From contig NZ_JADALJ010000001.1 in assembly GCF_014876185.1 (NCBI RefSeq), positions 124,001 to 188,000 of the forward strand: a stretch of DNA of 64,000 bases. Direction: 5' to 3'. A program made the position numbers and the translations under genes. The stretch is from Rufibacter sp. LB8 (GTDB taxonomy: Bacteria; Bacteroidota; Bacteroidia; Cytophagales; Hymenobacteraceae). Under the pieces are notes generated by a model, which saw nothing but the letters and a program-made list of their open reading frames with translations, did no database searches and was not told the DNA's origin. Of the stretch, positions 7,975 through 15,473 are shown piece by piece. Position 1 is the stretch's first letter, and the number at the start of each line of letters is the position of its first letter.

Positions 7975-9699
7975 TTATGCTGCTTTATTTTTTTGCTCTT
8001 CTAATTCCTGCATTATGCCTATTCTGGTAATCAACCTCATTCTTAGTCTGTCTCTGAATTCTGGTGAGTAATTCCATGCAAAACGGTCATACTCAATGAA
8101 GTTTTTGAAATTCTTATTATAAAATTCATTATCTGTTTTTAGTTGAGGGTAATTTATGAATGCTCTTTCTATTGCCTCTTCTTTGCTCCATTCATCATAA
8201 CCATAATCATATATCTGACCGTCTTTGTGCCTCTTATATTTTCCGAATTGGTGTGTATTGTTACTCATTGTTTCATGTTTTTCTATTTTAAATAGTGCCT
8301 CAATTGGTTTTTCATCAGGTACCACCACTTTTATTATTTCTACATCTTTCACCTTTATTAATGGTTCTGGTGTTCCTACTTCTGGTTCTATAGGGTAGGA
8401 AATACTTTTCTCAGACTCTTCATTGAGGCTGGTAGTTTTTACCATGTTTTTTAGTCCTGTGTACTTATATACCTCTTCATTCATGATTTTCTCAATGGCT
8501 TCTCTGTCTTCAGCTTTATAGATGAATGCATCAAAAATACCTGCTAGGAATGTCTTTGTGCCTAGTTCAGTCACCACCCTATGCGCAATCCTATTATTGA
8601 ATAACTCTGCCTCTATTGGGTTCATTACCGTAGTAAATGGCTTGCCATTTCTAATAACCTTTAGGAATTCTGAGAACACTGGGTATAACTTATCAAATGC
8701 TATTTTGTAGGGGTTTAACTGGTAGGTTGGGAAGTTGCACACCAGTTTTAAAAAATTTTCCTTTTCATCTTTGATAGTCACACCCTCTTCCCTTATTTGG
8801 TTTGATAGATGGACATAGAATGCACCAGTGGCAACCAGCTTTTCTACCTGTTCAAGTTCTTTGATTGATTCAGGGTTGGTAAGTGTGGCCTTATATTGCC
8901 TCATGTCTGGTAAGGTCAACAGGACGTGCGTAGAGCTTACATCTGATTGCAGTAGCTCACCAGTGTAGCCCCTTACAACTAGGTGTTTTCTGATTGCTCT
9001 AGCTGAGTAGGTTAGGGGTGTGTAAATCTTGCCACTTAGTTTAATTGAGAAATTGATTTCATCTGCATTGAGGTCTTCAACCTGTCTTCTGTACTTCTCT
9101 TGTCTGATTGCTGTGAATGCACTACTCTTGATAATGGCACCAGTACTCAACCAATGGTTCATGTCTCTCTCAACAGCCTCAGAATCGAAACTAAGTAGGT
9201 GTAGGTTTGCCAGAAGGAATGAGTATTCAGGAAACCCAACATTTGCTAACATTGAGGCTGTCTTACTGTCTTCAATGTCCTTTTTTGGTTTGGTGGTTGA
9301 TATCCTTTTAAGAGCCTTTACTAACACCAACTCTTCATTCCTGAAACTATCAGTTAACCTAAATTCTTTTGACTCATGTAAATCGTTTGAATATCTATCA
9401 GTGCCCCTGCCATTCTTTCTAGTCTCAATGATTTGCAGCCTTTGCAGGTCATGGATTGCAGTGCTATACCTGCCACCAAAATTTTTCTGCATTATTTGGG
9501 CATTGAGGGAGACAAAACCGTTAGCGTCTTCATCTTGCTTAGTTGTGATTATGTCAATAATTTTTAGGTAGGTTCCTAAGTGTATATCTGTGATATTCTT
9601 TTTAGATACTGAATTAATTAATTCCTTTAATACTCCTTTTAGGTTTTGAGGTATTATGCAATTGATTTCTTTGTCGAATGATTTTCTTTTTCTTCCCAT
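7975..9699 (-). CDS. Putative phage replication protein (winged helix plus PolA-palm-like core)
   Basis: The 574-residue protein is the largest in the early region. Residues about 25-115 look like a winged helix (SLNAQIMQKNFGGRYSTAIH, then IIETRKNGRG), as in replication initiators. Residues about 220-410 recall the order of family-A DNA polymerase motifs: a motif A-like ELLQSDVSSTHVLLTL (Asp253), an O-helix-like region (about 312-345), then PIEAELFNNRIAHRVV and a motif C-like GIFDAFIY (Asp390). The similarity is weak, and the usual HDE is replaced by FDA. Iterons lie directly upstream. The C-terminal part (about 420-574) is unassigned. A replication role is likely from context; polymerase activity is speculative. 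Confidence 0.6.
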   Translation of the reverse strand: MGRKRKSFDKEINCIIPQNLKGVLKELINSVSKKNITDIHLGTYLKIIDIITTKQDEDANGFVSLNAQIMQKNFGGRYSTAIHDLQRLQIIETRKNGRGTDRYSNDLHESKEFRLTDSFRNEELVLVKALKRISTTKPKKDIEDSKTASMLANVGFPEYSFLLANLHLLSFDSEAVERDMNHWLSTGAIIKSSAFTAIRQEKYRRQVEDLNADEINFSIKLSGKIYTPLTYSARAIRKHLVVRGYTGELLQSDVSSTHVLLTLPDMRQYKATLTNPESIKELEQVEKLVATGAFYVHLSNQIREEGVTIKDEKENFLKLVCNFPTYQLNPYKIAFDKLYPVFSEFLKVIRNGKPFTTVMNPIEAELFNNRIAHRVVTELGTKTFLAGIFDAFIYKAEDREAIEKIMNEEVYKYTGLKNMVKTTSLNEESEKSISYPIEPEVGTPEPLIKVKDVEIIKVVVPDEKPIEALFKIEKHETMSNNTHQFGKYKRHKDGQIYDYGYDEWSKEEAIERAFINYPQLKTDNEFYNKNFKNFIEYDRFAWNYSPEFRDRLRMRLITRIGIMQELEEQKNKAA

Positions 9700-9986
9700 G
9701 ATAATTTTAATCTTTTATTCTCTTCAATTATTCTTTGCTCTTCAATGCTTTCTCACGGCACAAACTTTTAATTAATTTTTATACAGGGCTGGTAGGGAAA
9801 GTTTAATGGGTTGAGAATTTGAAGAGAAACCCTACCAGCTACCTGTTTTAATTAAATAGTCAAAAGTTTTGCAAAAATCAGTTTGACTATAAAAAAAGAC
9901 AAAATCAATCTTTTGGCTTTGACCAATATTATGTTTTGAGATTCTTAAATAAAAAGAGGGGAGAAAAATATTCTAAATTTCTGCTA

Positions 9987-10237
9987 GGTGCATTTTGTTA
10001 ACAAGGAATTAATTAATTCTAGGTTGGTGCATTTTGTTAATAATAAAAGTATTGCCCTAGGTGCATTTTGTTAACTTGGATTTCTAGTGGTGCATTTTGT
10101 TAACATGCAGAGTCTTAATATTTTAAAGACTTGTTAAGTGCTGTTCAGTGATTGATTTGGTGCAAATTGTTATCAAGTGTATCAATTGTGCAATTTGTTA
10201 ACAATCAGTGTATCAATGAATTGTGCATTTTGTTAAC
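9987..10237. repeat. Seven iterons (consensus GGTGCATTTTGTTAAC), probable replication origin
   Basis: Seven direct 16-bp repeats lie at 9987, 10026, 10060, 10089, 10159, 10187 and 10222 (start positions). Three are perfect; the others differ by 1-3 bases. Most end in the palindrome GTTAAC. Start-to-start spacing is 28-39 bp, with one gap of 70 bp. They fill the AT-rich region between the divergent replication gene (start 9699) and a small plus-strand gene (start 10409). Such arrays bind replication initiators in plasmids and some phages, and may also autoregulate the rep gene. The remainder of 9700-10408 shows only AT-rich sequence. Confidence 0.85.
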
Positions 10238-10408
10238 ATTTACCTTTCTTTTTTTTTTAATACTTATTAGTTAATAGGAACCCTTATAATGAGTAATACT
10301 TAACCTAGAATAGTAAAGAGAGAGAAGAGAGAAAGAACTAATGGTAATAGGTAGTATTAAACCAATTCCTATATTTACCATTATTAACCACCTAAATTAA
10401 TTAAGAAG

Positions 10409-10615
10409 ATGAAACAACAGTTGAAAAGTAAGTTAGACAAGATGCAAATGGAAGTTGTCAAGGAATGCAAGAACATTGAAGACGTGCAAACCATGATAGG
10501 AATCTTTGCGCAAATGAATAAGGCTCTTGACGCAATACCAGAATCAATGACAGCTAAAACATCTGGTGGTGGTGCGAAGCGTGGGCGCAAACCGAAACAA
10601 CACCCGCTAGGATAG
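10409..10615 (+). CDS. Small basic protein with AT-hook-like tail
   Basis: A 68-residue product, one of the few plus-strand genes of the element. The first part is helical (MKQQLKSKLDKMQMEVVKEC and onward). The end carries GGGAKRGRKPKQHP, a Gly linker followed by an RGRKPK core like an AT-hook that would grip the minor groove of AT-rich DNA. The start follows ttaattaagaag. A clear terminator follows the stop. It diverges from the replication gene across the iterons, which would suit a regulator of replication or of early genes; that role is inferred. Confidence 0.75.
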   Translation: MKQQLKSKLDKMQMEVVKECKNIEDVQTMIGIFAQMNKALDAIPESMTAKTSGGGAKRGRKPKQHPLG

Positions 10616-10633
10616 TATCAATTAGAAATAGGG

Positions 10634-10666
10634 AAAAGGGGAATCTTTCATGGGTTCCCCTTTTTT
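10634..10666 (+). terminator. Rho-independent terminator after the AT-hook-like gene
   Basis: The stem aaaaggggaa / ttcccctttt closes a loop of about 9 bases and is followed by a T-run. It lies 19 bp after the stop at 10615. Confidence 0.85.
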
Positions 10667-10811
10667 ATGTCCTGACAATTGCATTTTTCAAACCTTCCTA
10701 GAATTAATTAATTTCATCAGTCAAAAATCCCTCAATTCTCCATGCAAACCCACTATTTATAAAACGGCTATTTTGGTTCATATCAATGTTCAATGAACTT
10801 TAATTCCGCTA

Positions 10812-10843
10812 TTGACAAGAGGTAATTCAACCCTTTACCTTTG
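10812..10843 (+). promoter_or_regulatory. Bacteroidota-type promoter candidate
   Basis: The -7 box TACCTTTG at 10836-10843 matches TAnnTTTG exactly. A TTGAC at 10812 lies about 20 bp upstream, near the expected -33 position. It would drive the two small plus-strand ORFs at 10872 and 11035. Confidence 0.5.
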
Positions 10844-10871
10844 TGCTATATCTAGCACTAAAAAGAATGTC

Positions 10872-10985
10872 ATGGGCACTAAAAATAAATCAATAATATA
10901 TCTGGAAATTAGTGAGGGTGAAAAGCGGAAATTGTGTTTAAGAAAATTCCTAGCAATTAAGTTAGTAGCAACCCTAAATAATTAA
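10872..10985 (+). CDS. Possible small basic protein, 37 residues
   Basis: ATG at 10872, 37 codons, TAA at 10983-10985. The product begins MGTKNKSIIYLEISEGEKRK and continues with a basic, hydrophobic segment (LCLRKFLAIKLVATLNN). It lies just downstream of the promoter candidate and upstream of the next small gene. Short length makes this uncertain. Confidence 0.3.
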   Translation: MGTKNKSIIYLEISEGEKRKLCLRKFLAIKLVATLNN

Positions 10986-11034
10986 GAAGAAAATAAAGAT
11001 TATAATTTATTACCACTATTTAAAAGTAAAGACA

Positions 11035-11208
11035 ATGGAAGAGACTAAAACAAATTTTGAAGTGCAAGAAATTGAACTTAAAAAAATATGGAAAGAATAC
11101 TGTGATTCTGGATTGAAACCTGATAATATACCTTCAAACCCTGACGAAGTATATAAAGACAAAGGGTGGATTAGTTGGAGCGATTGGATGGGTAAAATTA
11201 GCTTTTAA
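11035..11208 (+). CDS. 57-residue protein with a single GWxSWxDWxG repeat unit
   Basis: ATG at 11035, TAA at 11206-11208. The second half reads IPSNPDEVYKDKGWISWSDW followed by MGKISF. This matches the short 'integrase repeat unit' pattern (P-x-NP-x-x-x-Y-x-x-GW-x-SW-x-DW-x-G) that occurs in tandem in some tyrosine recombinases and other DNA-associated proteins. Here there is only one copy, preceded by a short charged helix. The unit is thought to aid DNA binding. It lies 360 bp from the integrase gene, convergent with it. Whether it works with the integrase is unknown. Confidence 0.65.
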   Translation: MEETKTNFEVQEIELKKIWKEYCDSGLKPDNIPSNPDEVYKDKGWISWSDWMGKISF

Positions 11209-11334
11209 AGGTACCGTCACGCTATTAACTATTGTGGATGGTAGTTAGTAAGGGTTAATAAATGGAAAGGCTTAGAGGGGCTTTAAAATCGTTTTTTATT
11301 TGTCGATAACAAAACATAAAATTGGTTATAACCT

Positions 11335-11390
11335 GTCAATGGGTTTGTACATTGTCGAAAAAACCTGATAGTTGGGTTTGTACACTATCA
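11335..11390 (+). repeat. Two tandem small hairpins with a common loop GGGTTTGTAC
   Basis: Two copies share the core tgggtttgtaca at 11340 and 11373. The flanks differ but pair in each: caat/attg around the first and gatagt/actatc around the second. The loop is therefore constant while the stem varies. They lie just before a plus-strand terminator. They could be RNA hairpins or recombinase/regulator sites. Confidence 0.5.
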
Positions 11391-11424
11391 CAAAATAAAT
11401 ATCTATTGAGAGTTTAAAGAACGG

Positions 11425-11458
11425 GCTACCATGTATGTATCATGGTGGCTTTTTCTTT
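11425..11458 (+). terminator. Rho-independent terminator
   Basis: Stem gctaccatg / catggtggc (one G-U pair) with a 7-base loop, followed by tttttcttttt. It ends the plus-strand transcript that carries the ORFs at 10872 and 11035. Confidence 0.8.
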
Positions 11459-11532
11459 TTAAATCAAGTATTGATACCAGAAGATAATTATAATTGCTTG
11501 GTGGTGCCTTAAAACGCAAAATTCAAGGTAAT

Positions 11533-11562
11533 AAAAAAGAGCACCTTGTTAGGGGTGCTCTC
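11533..11562 (-). terminator. Rho-independent terminator of the integrase gene
   Basis: Stem gagcacc / ggtgctc (read on plus) next to an A-run on the plus strand, which is the T-run on the minus strand. It lies 10 bp after the integrase stop at 11572. Confidence 0.85.
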
Positions 11563-11571
11563 TTGGTGTTA

Positions 11572-13122
11572 CTAATTACTTTTCTTCCCTTGCTCAACTT
11601 TGTTCCTTACCTCTTCAGTAGTTTCTTTCTTGTATTTGAGATATTCTTTTAAACTCTTGGTGCCCATCCACTTCATTACCAGACCATCATCATAAAACTG
11701 GCTAAAATGTGACACGTGTGACCTGCGATTGGAGTGACTCGCCCATAAATCAGCCATTTTGTGTTCTGAGGTTATGGGTTTTTGGTTGATGTATTTGTGC
11801 CTAGTCTGGATAATGGGTCTTTGGTACATCTGGTGTTCATCGAAAAACCTTTGAAGTAGTTTCTTGATTTCCCTGTTGTATGTTACCTCACAGAATAGTT
11901 CACCAATGCGATAGTCATATTTTTCCAACAACTCTTCAATCCTTGAATCAAGATTGAGGGGTATTCTAAAAGCATTACCAGTTTTTTGTGCCTTGCCATT
12001 TAAATAACCATCAACTATGCGTAGCCCTTTTGATGCTTTGACATCGGATATTCGTAGCGAAGTCAGGACGCTAAAAAGTGTGAAGTCTTGGAACTGTCTG
12101 TAGCGTATAGAGTCCCATTCAGTGCGGGCTGGTGCTTCCCAATTATAGAAAAGTTCAATCTCTTCTAACGGCATTGATATTACCTCAATATCTTCTTCTA
12201 AAATTATAAATTTCTTTTTGTAGCGTGTATCTACTGGTATTCCTAACTCTGAATCTGTAACCCAATTCAACCAAGATTTAAGCCGTTTTACATGGGTGCC
12301 GAAGGTGTTATTATAAAAATCCTTTCCCCCATCTTCAATTGGGGACTGGCAGAATTTGGCGTAAGTGTCGTAAAACTGTGAACTGAGGTTCTGGAAACTT
12401 ATTTCTAAACCAGCTTTTTTGACGAATTTTGAATCAATGAATTCAACCAAAGTTTTACCCCAACTCCTTAGAACTTTGTTTGTGCCTTTTTTAGCCCTAG
12501 GGTGCTCTGCAAGCTCTTCTTTAGTGGCTTTGATACCAACACCCGTTTTTTCCAATACATAGGCGTTAAGGGTATCTAAAAAGAGTTTTTTGGCTGCGGT
12601 TTCTGTTGTGGCTTCTGGTGCTTTCTCTAATAGATAATTAAGGTCAACAAGTGGCAGCGTTTCAACAGTTCTTAGCTTCAGAAATTCGTTTTCCTGTTTG
12701 ACTGTTTCAATCTCTGCAAGCAGGTCTAATATTTTTTGCTCATTTTTTTCAATGCCACCTAAAAAGATACTTGCGCCCCCTTCCTGTTTTTCTTTTTCTT
12801 CTCTATACTGTATTTCAAAATCTTTTGTCTCTTGGTAGGCTTCTTTCATCAACCCAATAGTAGGTGCCTTTCCTTGCTCTATGTATTGGTTTGCCAGATG
12901 TTCAAGTGTTATTTTTAACTCTTTTATTTTGGCGTTGATTTCAGAAGAGCCTGAAACATTAAAATTTACCCTCTCACGCTTGGCATCAAAATCACAGACA
13001 TTCACACTGTAACCAGTAGGGAAGGGATAGTATTCTCTGTCATAGGTGTAGCGCACATTGATAAAGCCTTTATCCTTTGCCTTATTCAATCTCAATACTG
13101 CCTTGGTGGTGGGTTTTTTCAT
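11572..13122 (-). CDS. Tyrosine recombinase (phage integrase)
   Basis: The 516-residue product has the Bacteroidota phage-integrase layout: an N-terminal arm-binding domain, a long coiled-coil insert (about residues 110-150), a core-binding SAM-like domain (about 200-300) and the catalytic domain. Catalytic residues visible are the Arg of VLTSLRISDV, the box II segment SHSNRRSHVSHF with its Arg, and the nucleophilic Tyr in SLKEYLKY (about residue 494). The gene lies at the edge of the prophage and reads inward. It would carry out integration and excision. The stop is TAG, followed by its own terminator. Confidence 0.93.
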   Translation of the reverse strand: MKKPTTKAVLRLNKAKDKGFINVRYTYDREYYPFPTGYSVNVCDFDAKRERVNFNVSGSSEINAKIKELKITLEHLANQYIEQGKAPTIGLMKEAYQETKDFEIQYREEKEKQEGGASIFLGGIEKNEQKILDLLAEIETVKQENEFLKLRTVETLPLVDLNYLLEKAPEATTETAAKKLFLDTLNAYVLEKTGVGIKATKEELAEHPRAKKGTNKVLRSWGKTLVEFIDSKFVKKAGLEISFQNLSSQFYDTYAKFCQSPIEDGGKDFYNNTFGTHVKRLKSWLNWVTDSELGIPVDTRYKKKFIILEEDIEVISMPLEEIELFYNWEAPARTEWDSIRYRQFQDFTLFSVLTSLRISDVKASKGLRIVDGYLNGKAQKTGNAFRIPLNLDSRIEELLEKYDYRIGELFCEVTYNREIKKLLQRFFDEHQMYQRPIIQTRHKYINQKPITSEHKMADLWASHSNRRSHVSHFSQFYDDGLVMKWMGTKSLKEYLKYKKETTEEVRNKVEQGKKSN

Positions 13123-13173
13123 AGCGTTTTGACCGTTTTGGATATGTCAAATGTACGCTAAATTATATGAAGA

Positions 13174-13196
13174 GTGTACAACATCGTGTACAACAT
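13174..13196. repeat. Tandem GTGTACAACAT repeats upstream of the integrase
   Basis: The 11-base sequence gtgtacaacat occurs at 13174 and again at 13186, a 12-bp period. The core TGTACAA also occurs, inverted, in the hairpins at 11340 and 11373 beyond the other end of the integrase gene. Possible arm-type integrase sites or an operator for the integrase promoter. The chromosome-prophage junction should lie close by. Confidence 0.4.
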
Positions 13197-13222
13197 TTTT
13201 TTAGAAAGTGCTTTAATTCAAT

Positions 13223-13615
13223 TTAAACGGGGTTTTTGGCTGCGTTCGTAATCCACCACGTGTTCCCGAAGGGGTCTTTTACGCCGCCGCTTCTTCCGTA
13301 ATCCTGGTCACGCGGTTCCATCACAGAGGTGGCGCCTTCAGCGAGGGCTTTTTTATAGGTGGCATCAGCATCTGAGACGTGAATGTACAGACCGGCCGGC
13401 TGTGCGGACCAGTCATCGTTGGCCTCGGCTATCATCAAGGTGCTGCCGCCAATGGAGACTTCGGCGTGCATGATCTGGCCGTCTTCGCGGTTGGCTCTGA
13501 GTTTTTCTTCGGCCCCAAACACATCTCTGAGAAAATCCAAAAAACGATCTGCGTGGGGCACAATCAGATACGGCATTATGGTCTGGTAGCCTTGCGGCAC
13601 GAATGCGTTTTCCAT
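13223..13615 (-). CDS. VOC superfamily protein (glyoxalase/PhnB-like)
   Basis: A 130-residue protein with the beta-alpha-beta-beta-beta pattern of the vicinal oxygen chelate fold. Features are the N-terminal IMPYLIVPHADRFLDFLRDV segment, the middle MHAEVSIGGSTLMIAE strand, and the end YGRSGGVKDPFGNTWWIT, which is typical of PhnB/YdcE-like VOC proteins. Substrate cannot be deduced. This is the first chromosomal gene after the prophage; its base composition is like the following chromosome. The stop lies about 100 bp from the integrase start, so the phage integrated just downstream of its 3' end. Confidence 0.85.
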   Translation of the reverse strand: MENAFVPQGYQTIMPYLIVPHADRFLDFLRDVFGAEEKLRANREDGQIMHAEVSIGGSTLMIAEANDDWSAQPAGLYIHVSDADATYKKALAEGATSVMEPRDQDYGRSGGVKDPFGNTWWITNAAKNPV

Positions 13616-13745
13616 GGGCGGTAAGATGTTTGGTTTTTTTAGATTCTGTTTCTATTAAGCCGTGATGTTTTATTGAATAAAAGTAAATTTCCTTATGTAT
13701 GGTTTGTAGCTTTATGCTTGTTTCAACTAATAAGGAAAAGATTGC

Positions 13746-14252
13746 TCAAGGTGCTTTATTATCGTCTTTTGCTATCAACATTTCCAGTTCTTGCAGCTTC
13801 CCCAAACTGAATCCAGTAGAAGAGTTTAACAGAAAGGGTTCTGTTAATTTATGGGATATTTCTGCCTTACACTTTTTCTTATTCAAGTTAAAGCGCAATT
13901 GCCGTTTTTTAATTGACTCCCTTTTTGTTTTTCGGCTGAGCAGATTTCTATAGGTGATAGTTACATTGCCTGATTCAATCTCAGTTTCTATTTCCTCTAT
14001 CTTTTTTATCTTGTTATAAGAATCCCAAACAACCAAAAGCACTGCAAAAAGAGTTATTCCAGATAAAAACAAAAAGTCTTCTCGAACATACCTGACAAAG
14101 CCAATGAAAAGTGGTTCTGTTCCTTCATAACCTTTATAGAAACGTATGGCCTGAAATACAAGAAAAAATGGCAGAGTACCAGCTATTGCCCGGCCAAGGA
14201 CTTTCAAAAATCCATTTCTGAAAGGAAGGTCTGGTTTAATTGAAATATCCAT
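13746..14252 (-). CDS. Hypothetical membrane protein, 168 residues
   Basis: Not recognised. Two hydrophobic segments are visible (about residues 20-36, AIAGTLPFFLVFQAI, and 58-74, FLFLSGITLFAVLLVVW). A charged cytoplasmic-type tail follows, with KKIEEIETEIESG and a Lys/Arg-rich stretch. This layout suits a small two-helix inner-membrane protein. Codon use is clearly more AT-rich than that of the adjacent chromosomal genes, which may mean recent acquisition. It lies 22 bp downstream of the L,D-transpeptidase gene in the same direction. Confidence 0.65.
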   Translation of the reverse strand: MDISIKPDLPFRNGFLKVLGRAIAGTLPFFLVFQAIRFYKGYEGTEPLFIGFVRYVREDFLFLSGITLFAVLLVVWDSYNKIKKIEEIETEIESGNVTITYRNLLSRKTKRESIKKRQLRFNLNKKKCKAEISHKLTEPFLLNSSTGFSLGKLQELEMLIAKDDNKAP

Positions 14253-14274
14253 TTAATTGACCATTGGCGTTTTC

Positions 14275-15018
14275 TTACCGGCTAAATGTATAGAATCCCT
14301 GGCGGTTTACCAGCACTTCAGGCACAGTCTTTTTCTGTTCAAAGTGCTGGTAGCCAAGCTGCAGGTTTTCCCAGAAACGCAAAAGGGCTTGTGAATTGGC
14401 GTATTGCATTTTAAGCTGACCATAAGCCGACGTGGAAAACCGCACCGGAAAAATATGTACCGGAATCTGGGTCTGTCCTTGGTTAAAGGCTTCCAATGCC
14501 AGCACGTACACCTCCTTGATTTTGTCATCTGTGAGCGCGATGCAGCCAATGGTCACGCAGTCGCCGTGCAGGAAAATATCACCGCCCAGTTTCCGGCCTG
14601 CGTTGCGCAGGCTGTCGGCGGCGTTGGGGTAATTGATGCCCAAGGAAAGATGGAAATTGCTGTTGGGGTTGAAGCGGTCAATGTAGTAAAAGCCTTCAGG
14701 GATTTGCCGGTCGCCTTCCTGCCGTTTGGGGCCCAGCGTGCCCGAGTTTCCGCAGAACGGATACGTGGTGAGCAACTGAAAGGCCGAATCTGCTTTCTGT
14801 TTCGCCCAGACCTCCAAGACGCGTTCCTGCTTAAAGGCGCGCAGGTACAGGTTCAGATTTTTGGCAGTCAGGTTCTTCTTCTTTAGCAAATTCGCCACGG
14901 TTGCCTGCTTCTGCGCATACGCCGCCCGCACGCGCTCAAACCGCAACTGTTCCTGCTTAAACGTGTCTTGCCCAAACAGCACCGGAAACAGCAGCAACAC
15001 CAGCAACAGGTTTTTCAT
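14275..15018 (-). CDS. YafK-type murein L,D-transpeptidase family protein
   Basis: The 247-residue protein has a signal peptide (about 1-16, MKNLLLVLLLFPVLFG) and a C-terminal YkuD/YafK catalytic region. The core reads GGDIFLHGDCVTIGCIALTD, with His151 and catalytic Cys159 in the family pattern HGxxxxxGC. The family makes or cuts links in peptidoglycan, or releases its lipoprotein, in the periplasm. The TLGPKRQEGDRQIPEGFYYI stretch is another family hallmark. Export and function are inferred from the family. Confidence 0.9.
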   Translation of the reverse strand: MKNLLLVLLLFPVLFGQDTFKQEQLRFERVRAAYAQKQATVANLLKKKNLTAKNLNLYLRAFKQERVLEVWAKQKADSAFQLLTTYPFCGNSGTLGPKRQEGDRQIPEGFYYIDRFNPNSNFHLSLGINYPNAADSLRNAGRKLGGDIFLHGDCVTIGCIALTDDKIKEVYVLALEAFNQGQTQIPVHIFPVRFSTSAYGQLKMQYANSQALLRFWENLQLGYQHFEQKKTVPEVLVNRQGFYTFSR

Positions 15019-15100
15019 GGGCGAAGTGGGAAGATAGATTTGCTTATCAGACTTGGAAACTCAACGCTTGGGGAAAGCGGTAGATTGTGTTTCAGGGATT

Positions 15101-15141
15101 TCCGTTTTCGGGCTCGTTTCTGAAAACGGAGCCGAAAACGA
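15101..15141. repeat. Hairpin repeat, copy 1
   Basis: Imperfect palindrome cgttttcgggctcgtttc / gaaaacggagccgaaaacg; a diverged member of the hairpin family seen 23 times in this window. It lies upstream of the YafK gene. Confidence 0.85.
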
Positions 15142-15173
15142 CATGTCCTAAGTAGCAGAATTTGCCAAAACGC

Positions 15174-15356
15174 GATTCTCCCCTTGAGGGGAGTGCAGAG
15201 GGGTGTTTACACAGGAGAACAATATTTCTAGTCGTTATTTTATAGAATGGGATTAGTTCTGCCGTTGCAAAGAGCGTGAACATTAAAATCCTCTAATATC
15301 AGATAATTTAATACCAGATTTATACACCCCTCTGCGCTCCCCTCAAGGGGAGAATC
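15174..15356. repeat. Foldback (MITE-like) element, 183 bp
   Basis: Terminal inverted repeats of about 32 bp, starting gattctccccttgagggg and differing at one base, flank an AT-rich middle. A related but longer element occurs at 56523-56815. There is no coding capacity. The rest of 15019-15473 shows no gene. Confidence 0.8.
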
Positions 15357-15473
15357 ACGATAGGGTTATGGCTTTCCTAGCTAGCCCACAAGTTCCTTTC
15401 AGGATGACAAAAGGGGAGAAGTTGAATTTAGGCAATCATCAATCACCAAAAACTAATCACTAACAACTAAACA

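Larger units (their letters stand above)
1..13200. mobile_element. Prophage, right-hand part (left end outside window)
   Basis: The block has phage structural genes (capsid, protease, portal, terminase) at the left and a tyrosine integrase at the right. Nearly every gene is on the minus strand. It is clearly more AT-rich than the chromosome that follows, and none of the chromosomal hairpin repeats occur in it. The gene order terminase, portal, protease, capsid is that of HK97-type tailed phages. Tail and lysis genes must lie left of position 1. The right boundary is placed between the integrase start (13122) and the VOC gene (stop at 13223). The exact attachment site cannot be fixed because the other end is not visible. 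The terminase lesion suggests the element may be defective. Confidence 0.9.

Noticed and set aside
1-13200. Genome-wide amber recoding in the phage
   Set aside because: Capsid, HNH nuclease and integrase genes end in TAG at sensible points, so TAG is used as a stop.
13140-13222. A tRNA gene as the prophage attachment site
   Set aside because: No tRNA cloverleaf was seen at the right junction; integration appears intergenic here.
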